5,652 nucleotides of DNA from CASQEL01 sp036655975 (lineage in GTDB: Bacteria; Desulfobacterota; Desulfovibrionia; Desulfovibrionales; Desulfovibrionaceae). The translations under genes and the position numbers were made by a program. Numbering within the stretch: the first letter of the stretch is position 1; every line of letters starts with the position of its first letter. The notes beneath the pieces were generated by a model. That model saw nothing but the letters and a program-made list of their open reading frames with translations, did not search any database and was not told the DNA's origin. The DNA lies in the NCBI GenBank assembly GCA_036655975.1, contig JAVVPD010000123.1, forward strand, positions 1-5,652, read 5' to 3'. Below, in pieces: positions 1 to 5,652 of this stretch.

Positions 1-547
1 TCAAGCGGGCCACCAGTTCAGAATTCACTAAGAGTAATTGTGCGGTACGTAAAACCATGCCGTCCGCCGCGCGCACCAAGCGGGCGTTGACAAATACGGC
101 ATCTTTATCTCGATAATAGGTTCCAAGCAACAAGGCCGCCCATTTTTCTTGCGCGTTCACCATGCCTTGGCGGGCTAAGGCAAAGTCGCCTTGTTCGGCG
201 CGCATGGCAATGTAGCCGGGCAGGCGGTATTCACGCACGGGGAAACTGCGCTGATTAAATTCAAAAATAAGACTTTCGGCTACCAAACGTCCAAAGGTGC
301 TGCTCTGCTGGAAATTATTTACATTCACAAAGGATGTGGGCATGGCAACAAGGCCCGTCAAGCAGTCGTTGGGCAGGGTGGCTAGCAATTGATCGGCCAA
401 TTCGCGGACTTTCAATTTCAGCTCTTGCGCCTCCATATACTGGGGTGAGGTGGGCAAAGCTTCCATAGAGCCTTGTTTTTTGGTGGAACAAGCTGACAGT
501 AGGCCAAGGCACAGTAGGCCAAGCAGCAGGGGGCGGACTATATTCAT
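1..547 (-). CDS. FlgO-like outer-membrane lipoprotein, 3' end cut by window edge
   Basis: The frame is open from an ATG at 547 to the window edge, giving 182 residues with no stop. The N-terminus is a lipoprotein signal peptide: Arg5, a Leu-rich stretch at residues 7–17 and lipobox L-S-A-C with the lipidated Cys at 20. Ser at +2 favours Lol sorting to the outer membrane (known rule). A Shine-Dalgarno GGAG (555–558) sits 7 bp before the ATG. Residues about 60–182 match the pattern I recall for the FlgO domain: TSFVNVNNF (71–79), SSTFGRLVAESL (82–93), a GDFALARQG segment (120–128), LLGTYY (140–145) and VFVNARLV (151–158), followed by a hydrophobic strand. FlgO in Vibrio is a flagellum-associated outer-membrane lipoprotein, but no flagellar gene is visible here, so a motility role is unproven. 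It may instead be a general envelope lipoprotein of the same fold. It is transcribed divergently from ispG. Lipoprotein status is very secure; the family call is fairly secure. Confidence 0.82.
   Translation of the reverse strand, partial: MNIVRPLLLGLLCLGLLSACSTKKQGSMEALPTSPQYMEAQELKLKVRELADQLLATLPNDCLTGLVAMPTSFVNVNNFQQSSTFGRLVAESLIFEFNQRSFPVREYRLPGYIAMRAEQGDFALARQGMVNAQEKWAALLLGTYYRDKDAVFVNARLVRAADGMVLRTAQLLLVNSELVARL
496..523 (-). repeat. 15-bp tandem duplication inside the lipoprotein signal peptide
   Basis: The 13-mer acagtaggccaag occurs at 496–508 and again at 511–523, a period of 15 bp. On the coding (minus) strand this duplicates five codons, giving LGLLC (residues 9–13) then LGLLS (14–18) in the hydrophobic core just before the lipobox. 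The period is in frame, so the reading frame is kept. It looks like a slippage duplication that lengthened the signal-peptide core. Confidence 0.75.
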
Positions 548-554
548 GGAAAAT

Positions 555-558
555 CTCC
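555..558 (-). promoter_or_regulatory. Shine-Dalgarno site of the FlgO-like lipoprotein gene
   Basis: Read on the minus strand, GGAG lies 7 bp upstream of the ATG at 547. Together with the signal peptide that begins at this ATG, it fixes the start of the gene. Confidence 0.65.
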
Positions 559-664
559 GATGGAAAGCGTACATAGGTTCTACACATCCTATCGTCGTAT
601 GCGCCAAAAACTTGAGAGTGTTGTAGAAACTTTCCAGACAAATTCCGCGCTTGGCTTGTGGGTG

Positions 665-684
665 GAAATATATTAGCATATTTC
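665..684. promoter_or_regulatory. Perfect 7-6-7 palindrome, candidate operator
   Basis: The arms gaaatat (665–671) and atatttc (678–684) are exact reverse complements around a 6-bp centre, making a 20-bp dyad. It is the most AT-rich part of the divergent gap and overlaps or abuts the candidate promoters on both strands. That is where a shared dimeric repressor or activator would bind. I could not match it to a specific known regulator consensus. Chance occurrence in AT-rich DNA is possible. Confidence 0.4.
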
Positions 685-697
685 GCTTCACTGCCAT
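670..697 (-). promoter_or_regulatory. Candidate extended -10 promoter for the lipoprotein gene
   Basis: On the minus strand, ATGGCA (697–692) is followed after 16 bp by TAATAT (675–670), which is preceded by TGC, an extended -10 arrangement. The -10 lies inside the palindrome at 665–684. The leader would be about 115 nt long. Both hexamers match at only four of six positions, so confidence is low. Confidence 0.22.
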
Positions 698-716
698 GGT
701 TGGCGGGGAATATTTT
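687..716 (+). promoter_or_regulatory. Candidate sigma-70 promoter for ispG operon
   Basis: TTCACT (687–692) matches TTGACA at four of six positions. After an 18-bp spacer, TATTTT (711–716) matches TATAAT at four of six. Transcription would start near 723, leaving a leader of roughly 22 nt before the ispG ATG. The palindrome at 665–684 would lie just upstream of the -35 element. The match is weak and is offered as the best candidate, not a firm call. Confidence 0.25.
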
Positions 717-744
717 TGTTTGATCCTTTTTTGCGGGTAGTCCC

Positions 745-1827
745 ATGACCTTACTCACACCACAGCGGCGAATGACACGCTCCCTAACATTGGGTGCTGT
801 CGCCATTGGCGGCACTGCGCCTATTGTTGTGCAAAGCATGACTAATACCGATACCCGCGATGTGGACGCCACCGTGGGCCAGATTGAAGCACTGATAGCG
901 GCCGGCTGCGAAGTGGTGCGGGTAGCTGTCCCTGATGAAGAAGCCGCTCGCGCGGTGTGGGCCATTGTGCGCCAAGTATCCGTGCCCATTATCGCAGACA
1001 TTCATTTTGACCATCGCCTAGCTATTGCCGCCTTGGAAGGGGGGGTGCAGGGTTTACGCATCAATCCTGGTAATATCGGCCCGCGCAAGAATGTGGACGC
1101 CGTGGTAGACGCGGCCAAGGCGCAGGGGGCGGTGTTGCGTATTGGTGTTAATAGCGGTTCGGTGGATAAAAAACTGCTAAAAAAATTTGGTGGCCCTACG
1201 CCAGAAGCCATGGTGGAAAGTGCTTTAGCCCACGTGCGCTTGTTGGAAAAGCGCGGTTTTTACGATACCAAAATTTCGCTTAAATCATCGTCGGTGTTGG
1301 ACAGTATTGCGGCCTATCGCTTGCTGGCTTCGCGTTGCGACTATCCTTTGCATATCGGTATTACCGAGGCGGGCAGCGTGGGGCGCGGGGCTGTCAAGTC
1401 GGCGGTGGGTTTAGGTATTTTGTTATGGGAAGGCATTGGCGACACCTTGCGCGTGTCGTTGACCGCAAACCCGGTGGAAGAAATCACCGTGGCTTGGGAT
1501 ATTTTGCGCGCCTTGGGCTTGCGTGAATACGGGCCAGAAGTTATTTCCTGCCCCACCTGCGGGCGCACGGAAATAGACCTGATCGCCCTTGCGGCGGAAG
1601 TGGAGCGTCGCCTTGTAGGGGAAAAAGCTCCCATCAAGGTGGCGGTCATGGGCTGTGTGGTCAACGGGCCTGGTGAAGCCCGCGAGGCTGATCTTGGCCT
1701 TGCTGGGGGGCGCGATAAGGGCATTATTTTTCGCAAGGGCGAAGTTATCCGCACCGTGCGGGGACAAGGCGCGCTTTTGACAGCTTTTATGGAAGAACTC
1801 AATGTACTTTTGAAAGAAAGAGGATAA
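745..1827 (+). CDS. ispG: 4-hydroxy-3-methylbut-2-en-1-yl diphosphate synthase (IspG/GcpE)
   Basis: This [4Fe-4S] enzyme of the cytosolic MEP pathway reductively opens 2-C-methyl-D-erythritol 2,4-cyclodiphosphate to HMBPP, the precursor that IspH converts to IPP and DMAPP. The 360-residue protein is of normal length for the short bacterial form. The TIM-barrel part begins with IVVQSMTNTDTRDV (27–40) and includes ADIHFDHRLA (84–93), LRINPGNIG (104–112) and ITEAGSVGRGAVKSA (206–220). The C-terminal cluster domain has Cys269 and Cys272 in CPTCGRTEIDL, Cys304 in MGCVVNGPGEA, and Glu311. These are the three Cys and one Glu cluster ligands known in E. coli IspG, all intact. The ATG at 745 is the first start after an in-frame TGA at 721–723. 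Its ribosome site is weak (GCGGG around 733–737). It leads the presumed operon and its stop lies 2 bp before proS. Confidence 0.97.
   Translation: MTLLTPQRRMTRSLTLGAVAIGGTAPIVVQSMTNTDTRDVDATVGQIEALIAAGCEVVRVAVPDEEAARAVWAIVRQVSVPIIADIHFDHRLAIAALEGGVQGLRINPGNIGPRKNVDAVVDAAKAQGAVLRIGVNSGSVDKKLLKKFGGPTPEAMVESALAHVRLLEKRGFYDTKISLKSSSVLDSIAAYRLLASRCDYPLHIGITEAGSVGRGAVKSAVGLGILLWEGIGDTLRVSLTANPVEEITVAWDILRALGLREYGPEVISCPTCGRTEIDLIALAAEVERRLVGEKAPIKVAVMGCVVNGPGEAREADLGLAGGRDKGIIFRKGEVIRTVRGQGALLTAFMEELNVLLKERG
1819..1824 (+). promoter_or_regulatory. Shine-Dalgarno site of proS inside the ispG end
   Basis: AGAGGA ends 5 bp before the proS ATG and overlaps the last ispG codons, since only CC separates the ispG stop TAA from the proS start. 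This tight arrangement suggests translational coupling of the two genes. Confidence 0.7.
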
Positions 1828-1829
1828 CC

Positions 1830-3557
1830 ATGCGTTTTAGTAATAGTTACATTCCCACTTTGAAAGAAGCCCCCACCGATGCGGAGGTTATCAGCCACAA
1901 ATTGCTTATCCGCGCGGGCATGGTGCGTAAACTCACCTCTGGTTTATATATTTATTTACCCTTGGGGCTGAAAGCTCTAGAAAAAGCCAGCCGTATTGTG
2001 CGTGAAGAAATGAATAATGCTGGCGCGCAAGAATTGCTTATGCCCATGGTGCAACCCGCTGATTTGTGGCAAGAAACGGGGCGTTGGGATTTTTACGGTA
2101 AGGAATTGTTGCGTTTTACCGACCGTCACGACCGCGCCTATTGCCTTGGCCCCACCCACGAAGAAGTCATTACCGATCTGGTGCGTGGCGAAGTGCGCTC
2201 GTATCGCCAATTACCCTTGATTCTGTATCAAATTCAGACCAAGTTTCGTGACGAAATCCGCCCCCGTTTTGGGCTTATGCGCGGACGCGAATTTATGATG
2301 AAGGACGCCTATTCCTTTGACCGCGATCAGGCAGGCGTGGACGAAAGTTACCGCAAAATGTACGATGCCTACATGCGTATTTTTTCGCGCATGGGGCTGA
2401 AATTTCGGGCTGTGGAAGCCGATACCGGTTCTATTGGCGGCAATTTTTCGCACGAATTTATGGTTCTGGCCGATACGGGTGAAGACACTATCGCCGCGTG
2501 TACAGCGTGCGACTATGCCGCCAATGTGGAGCGGGCTGAAATTTTATGGAAGGGGAGTGCCTGCACCGAGACTTGCCCGGCTGTAGAAGAAATTCTTACC
2601 CCCCAAGCGCATACGGTGGAAGCTGTCTGTACTTTCTTGGGTGTTCCGGCGACGGCGCTGGTGAAAACCTTGCTTTTTGCCGTGGACAAGGAGCCTGTGG
2701 CCGTATTGGTGCGTGGCGACCGCGAAGTGAATGACATCAAACTCAAGAACTTGCTCCATGCCAGCACTGTAGAATTTGCCACTCCCGAGCAAGTGGTTGC
2801 GTGGACGCAGTCTCCCGTGGGTTTTGCTGGGCCGGTGCACCTGAACATCGCGCGGGTTTATGCTGATAATGAATTACAGGGCGCGACGGATTGGGTCACT
2901 GGGGCAAATAAGGGGGATACCCATTTGCGCCATGTGGATTTGCAGCGTGATGCCCGTATTACCGCGTATGCGGATTTACGTCAGATCATGTTGACAGATC
3001 CCTGCCCCCATTGTGGCGGGCGTATCGCCTTGCCCAGGGGCATTGAGGTGGGCCATGTGTTTAAGCTGGGCACCAAGTACAGCGAAGCTATGGGTGCCAC
3101 CTTCCTTGACGTGAATGGCAAGGAACAAGTTATGATTATGGGGTGTTACGGTATTGGCGTGTCCCGCGTGGTGGCGGCCTGTATTGAGCAGAATAATGAC
3201 GATGGTGGTATCATTTTCCCGCCCGCCCTAGCCCCCTATGAGGCCATGCTGTTGAATTTGGATGTTAAAAATGCCGAAGTTTGCGCCAAAGTGGATGAAA
3301 TCTACACCCAGCTTCAGGCGGCGGGGATTGAAACGCTGCTGGACGACCGCGAAGAGCGCCCCGGAATCAAATTTAAGGATGCCGATTTGTTGGGGAGCCC
3401 ACTGCAATTGGTAGTGGGGGCCAAGAGTTTGGCTCGGGGCTGTATTGAAGCCAAAGATCGCCGCACCGGCCTGAAGGTGGAATTGGCGGCGGACAACAAT
3501 TTTATGGCAACCTTTAGCGCATGGCGAGCGGAGGTTTTGAGCAGCTGGACAGTCTAG
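1830..3557 (+). CDS. proS: Prolyl-tRNA synthetase, bacterial type with editing domain
   Basis: Cytosolic class II aminoacyl-tRNA synthetase that activates proline with ATP and charges tRNA-Pro. The 575 residues match the usual length of the bacterial form. Order of parts: the N-terminal helix and motif 1 region (about 1–75, with SGLYIYLPLG at 37–46), GPTHEEV (107–113), motif 2 in KFRDEIRPRFGLMRGREF (138–155), the inserted YbaK-like editing domain (about 225–405), motif 3 in MGCYGIGVSRVVAA (437–450), and the anticodon-binding domain (about 468–570, with DDREERPGIKFKDADLLG at 505–522). Lys279 in LVKTLLF falls at the same number as the editing-domain Lys279 of E. coli ProRS. Hydrolysis of mischarged Ala-tRNA-Pro is therefore expected. 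Two CxxC pairs (Cys224/227 and Cys392/395) flank the editing insert. Start ATG has a good ribosome site. Confidence 0.97.
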   Translation: MRFSNSYIPTLKEAPTDAEVISHKLLIRAGMVRKLTSGLYIYLPLGLKALEKASRIVREEMNNAGAQELLMPMVQPADLWQETGRWDFYGKELLRFTDRHDRAYCLGPTHEEVITDLVRGEVRSYRQLPLILYQIQTKFRDEIRPRFGLMRGREFMMKDAYSFDRDQAGVDESYRKMYDAYMRIFSRMGLKFRAVEADTGSIGGNFSHEFMVLADTGEDTIAACTACDYAANVERAEILWKGSACTETCPAVEEILTPQAHTVEAVCTFLGVPATALVKTLLFAVDKEPVAVLVRGDREVNDIKLKNLLHASTVEFATPEQVVAWTQSPVGFAGPVHLNIARVYADNELQGATDWVTGANKGDTHLRHVDLQRDARITAYADLRQIMLTDPCPHCGGRIALPRGIEVGHVFKLGTKYSEAMGATFLDVNGKEQVMIMGCYGIGVSRVVAACIEQNNDDGGIIFPPALAPYEAMLLNLDVKNAEVCAKVDEIYTQLQAAGIETLLDDREERPGIKFKDADLLGSPLQLVVGAKSLARGCIEAKDRRTGLKVELAADNNFMATFSAWRAEVLSSWTV

Positions 3558-3562
3558 CCGCC

Positions 3563-3566
3563 GGAG
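3563..3566 (+). promoter_or_regulatory. Shine-Dalgarno site that decides the xseA start
   Basis: GGAG lies 5 bp before the ATG at 3572 and just after the proS stop (3555–3557). The other in-frame ATG at 3521 lies inside proS and would add 17 residues with no family similarity, so this site supports 3572. Confidence 0.7.
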
Positions 3567-3571
3567 AAGGT

Positions 3572-4963
3572 ATGAACGCCATTCTTTCTGTTCGTGAACT
3601 CACAGACGCCCTCCGCCGTAAGGTAGAGGGCGCTTTCCCCTTTGTGTGGGTTAAGGGTGAGGTGACCAATCTTTCACGGCCCAGCTCTGGGCATCTTTAT
3701 TTTTCGCTTAAGGATGCGGATGCGCTGCTCAATTGCGTGTGGTTTCGCGGTCAGCAGAGGCCGGCGGAAAAATTTGACCCCCTCACGGGAGAGGTCTTTG
3801 CCGATGGCCCGCGCCGGAGTATGGCACAGGGTCTTGAAAACGGGCAACAACTTTTGTGTGCGGGACGGGTCAGCGTGTACGCTCCCCGAGGATCGTATCA
3901 GCTGATTGTAGAATTGGTGCAAGAGGCGGGGCTCGGGCAATTGCATGCGGCCTTTGAGCTGCGTAAAGCGGCACTGGCCGCGCGGGGTTTTTTTGCGCTG
4001 GAACGCAAGCGCCCCTTACCCTATAATCCCACCCGTGTGGCCTTGATTACCGCGCCCACGGGAGCGGCGGTGCAAGATTTTATCCGTTTGGCCTCTGACA
4101 GAGGAGGGGGGGCGGAAATCCGCCTTTATCCGGTGTTGGTACAGGGCGAAGGTGCGGCTCCTTCGCTGGTGCGGGCGCTACAGGCCGCGCAGGACGATTC
4201 GTGGGCGCAGGTTATTGTGGTGATTCGGGGGGGCGGGTCGCTGGAAGATTTGTGGGCCTTTAACGAAGAATGTGTGGCTGAAGCCGTGTTCGCGAGCCAG
4301 CTCCCCGTGCTGGCGGGCATTGGGCACGAGGTGGACATTTCCATGTGCGACATGACAGCAGATGCGCGCGCCGCTACGCCTTCCCACGCGGCCCAACTCT
4401 TGTGGCCTTCGCGGGCTTCACTGGTTCAGCAGATAGATTCGCTGGAATGCGCTCTGCAAGACAGTATGCAGGCTTTGGTGTGTCATGGCGCCACGCGCCT
4501 TGCAAGTCATGAGCAGGCTTTGGGCTGGCTTTCGCCTCTCCGCGCCCTGAGTCGTCTGGAAGACAGTTTTACCGCTCGGCATGAGCGCCTCATGCTGGCT
4601 TTCACCCGCTTTATGGACGCTCGCCGCCTGCATGTGAGCCATCTTGCCGCGCGCATGGCGGCAGCGTTTGGGCTGGAAAAAACTTATCCCAAGGCGGATA
4701 TGTTAGCGCAACTGAGCCAGCGCCTTACCCGCAGTATGGACGTACTGGTGCAGCAACAGTGCGCGCAGCTTGAACAAATTTCCACTCGCCTTGAGGCCCT
4801 CAGCCCCTTGGCGCCTTTGGAGCGTGGGTATGCCTTGGTGCATGATAGCGCTGGGCAGCTTGTCCGCTCTGTCGCGCAAAGTCCACCGGGCAGTACTGTC
4901 ACTGTTCGGGTGTCGGACGGCAGCTTGGATGTGAGCGTAAATTCAGTGAATAAAATAGGATAG
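3572..4963 (+). CDS. xseA: Exodeoxyribonuclease VII large subunit
   Basis: Catalytic subunit of exonuclease VII, which with several copies of the small subunit XseB degrades single-stranded DNA from both ends to short oligonucleotides. From the ATG at 3572 it has 463 residues, normal for the family. The N-terminal OB fold (about 1–112) opens with LSVRELTDAL (5–14) and FVWVKGEVTNLSRPSSGHLYF (24–44) and closes with VSVYAPRGSYQL (100–111). The catalytic domain has ALITAPTGAAVQDF (157–170), IRGGGSLEDLWAFNEE (218–233) and GIGHEVDISMCD (249–260) followed by ADARAATPSHAAQL (263–276). A long helical, coiled-coil-prone region (about 280–415) follows, and the C-terminal segment has SPLAPLERGYALV (421–433). 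The OB domain carries roughly 20 extra residues (about 68–88). An alternative start at 3521 overlaps proS and lacks a comparable ribosome site. XseB is not in the window. Confidence 0.95.
   Translation: MNAILSVRELTDALRRKVEGAFPFVWVKGEVTNLSRPSSGHLYFSLKDADALLNCVWFRGQQRPAEKFDPLTGEVFADGPRRSMAQGLENGQQLLCAGRVSVYAPRGSYQLIVELVQEAGLGQLHAAFELRKAALAARGFFALERKRPLPYNPTRVALITAPTGAAVQDFIRLASDRGGGAEIRLYPVLVQGEGAAPSLVRALQAAQDDSWAQVIVVIRGGGSLEDLWAFNEECVAEAVFASQLPVLAGIGHEVDISMCDMTADARAATPSHAAQLLWPSRASLVQQIDSLECALQDSMQALVCHGATRLASHEQALGWLSPLRALSRLEDSFTARHERLMLAFTRFMDARRLHVSHLAARMAAAFGLEKTYPKADMLAQLSQRLTRSMDVLVQQQCAQLEQISTRLEALSPLAPLERGYALVHDSAGQLVRSVAQSPPGSTVTVRVSDGSLDVSVNSVNKIG
4957..4960 (+). promoter_or_regulatory. 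Shine-Dalgarno site of the M23 peptidase gene
   Basis: AGGA overlaps the last sense codon of xseA and lies 7 bp before the ATG at 4968, which supports that ATG over the in-frame ATG at 4977. The next gene begins 4 bp after the xseA stop. Confidence 0.6.
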
Positions 4964-4967
4964 TGCT

Positions 4968-5652
4968 ATGAAATATATGCGTGTTTTGTTTGTGTGCGGG
5001 TGTTGTTTATGGTGTGGACTTGCGTTTGGCGTATCGGCTTTTGTACAATCGGCTTACAGCGCGCCCACAGGGCTTTTGCAAGTCAGCCATCCTGATAAGG
5101 TGGCTCGGGGGGATGCTTTTGCCGTGACTGCCACGTCCAGCCTTCCCGTAAGTACGATGACTTTTACGTGGCTGACACGAAAATTTACCGTGCCCGCGTC
5201 TACTGACAACGCACAGGGAAAATATACTGTAACTTTGCTGTTGCCCGTGCCCATCGACGCAAAGGAAACGCACATGGCTTTAGGCGTGCAAGCTGCTGGC
5301 GCGTTGCCCATCCAGCAAAATATTATGCTGTTTGATAAAGAGCGTCCGGTACAAAAATTGACGGTGGACAGAAAGTTCACCAGCCCTCCCGCGCACGAAA
5401 AAGAACGCATCGCCCGTGACCGCCGCCGTGTGGCGGAGGCGGTGTCGCGTTTTAGCGTGGGAAAAGCGTGGAATATGCCCTTGCTGCGTCCGGTGGCGGG
5501 CAGTGTGAGCAGTCAATTTGGCATGCGACGGGTGTATAACGGGGTGACCAAAAGTATTCATCGGGGTTTAGATATGCGTAGCCCCATGGGAACTCCGGTG
5601 TTGGCGGTGGCGGACGGGGAGATCATTTTGGCTGACTTGCTGTACTATTCCG
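4968..5652 (+). CDS. Exported M23-family (LytM-type) metallopeptidase, 3' end cut
   Basis: The frame is open from ATG 4968 to the window edge (228 residues). A signal peptide is evident: MKYMR, then a hydrophobic stretch to about residue 24 (VSA, a possible signal-peptidase I site), so the protein acts in the periplasm. Residues about 35–130 form a beta-rich N-terminal domain of the kind found ahead of M23 domains, followed by a charged linker (about 143–160, KERIARDRRRVAEA). The peptidase domain starts near 170 with LRPVAGSVSSQFGMRRV (173–189). It has the first zinc-ligand motif HRGLDM, with His198 and Asp202, and then GTPVLAVADGEI (208–219). The second ligand motif (HxH) would fall beyond the edge, so I cannot say whether it is an active peptidoglycan endopeptidase or a degenerate LytM regulator. 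Four cysteines in the signal peptide (10, 12, 13, 16) are unusual. It probably belongs to the ispG–proS–xseA operon. Confidence 0.9.
   Translation, partial: MKYMRVLFVCGCCLWCGLAFGVSAFVQSAYSAPTGLLQVSHPDKVARGDAFAVTATSSLPVSTMTFTWLTRKFTVPASTDNAQGKYTVTLLLPVPIDAKETHMALGVQAAGALPIQQNIMLFDKERPVQKLTVDRKFTSPPAHEKERIARDRRRVAEAVSRFSVGKAWNMPLLRPVAGSVSSQFGMRRVYNGVTKSIHRGLDMRSPMGTPVLAVADGEIILADLLYYS

Larger units (their letters stand above)
548..744. other. Divergent intergenic region between the lipoprotein gene and ispG
   Basis: This 197-bp gap separates two genes pointing away from each other, so it should hold promoters for both. It has an AT-rich core (about 665–684) that is also a perfect dyad, a T-rich stretch at 711–732 ahead of ispG, and a small inverted repeat ATAGG (573–577) / CCTAT (588–592) in the presumed leader of the lipoprotein gene. 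I see no tRNA, riboswitch or terminator, and no protein-coding frame with convincing character. Confidence 0.6.

Noticed and set aside
191..385. Plus-strand open frame of 64 codons
   Set aside because: Antisense to the FlgO-like lipoprotein gene, which has a lipobox, ribosome site and domain pattern; the plus frame has no such support.
578..628. Distant inverted repeat TTCTACA (578–584) / TGTAGAA (622–628)
   Set aside because: The 7-bp arms are 37 bp apart with no supporting extension; this is compatible with chance and is weaker than the dyad at 665–684.
315..1001. Long minus-strand open frame of 228 codons across the intergenic gap and the ispG start
   Set aside because: Low-complexity composition rich in Ser, Thr, Ala and Arg, antisense to ispG and out of frame with the clear lipoprotein gene; no recognisable domain. 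It is a shadow.
1168..1187. A-runs in ispG (A6 and A7) with a heptamer A AAA AAA in -1 slippage register
   Set aside because: The codons encode the expected IspG residues DKKLLKKFGG. The -1 frame meets a stop after about 27 codons with no evident stimulatory hairpin, so programmed frameshifting is not supported.
1341..1898. Minus-strand open frame of 185 codons antisense to the ispG end
   Set aside because: It lies opposite the conserved IspG cluster domain and the ProS N-terminus, with a biased Ser/Pro/Arg composition typical of antisense shadows.
4995..5006. Possible lipobox V-C-G-C in the M23 signal peptide
   Set aside because: Cys at the -2 position is not typical and the hydrophobic core before it would be only about four residues, too short for a lipoprotein signal.

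Overview
The window reads as chromosomal housekeeping DNA from a Gram-negative bacterium, most likely a Desulfovibrionaceae-type Desulfobacterota member. The grounds are the linked order ispG–proS–xseA–M23 peptidase, the lineage-like character of the proteins (for example an enlarged OB domain in XseA) and moderately GC-rich, mixed codon use. The taxonomic call is inference from recalled family patterns; no search was run.

Layout. Positions 1–547 (minus strand) carry the 5' part of a gene for an outer-membrane lipoprotein with a FlgO-like domain; its 3' end is cut by the left window edge. Positions 548–744 are a divergent intergenic region holding a perfect 20-bp dyad (665–684) and weak candidate promoters. 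From 745 to the right edge four genes run on the plus strand almost without gaps: ispG (745–1827), proS (1830–3557, 2-bp gap), xseA (best start 3572, to 4963, 14-bp gap) and an exported M23-family metallopeptidase (4968 onward, 4-bp gap, cut by the right edge). No terminator-like hairpin with a T-run lies between them, so they are probably one operon.

Roles. IspG carries out the penultimate step of the MEP isoprenoid pathway. ProS charges tRNA-Pro and carries the bacterial editing domain. XseA is the large subunit of exodeoxyribonuclease VII. The M23 protein is an exported peptidoglycan hydrolase or LytM-type factor. These are not one pathway; the likely link is co-transcription of growth-related genes, possibly continuing downstream into xseB and further isoprenoid genes (inference, outside the window).

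I found no mobile element, CRISPR array, RNA gene or clear new defence or biosynthetic system. The points most worth a second look are the dyad in the divergent promoter region, the FlgO-like lipoprotein facing the operon, the XseA OB-domain insertion and the paired cysteines flanking the ProRS editing domain.
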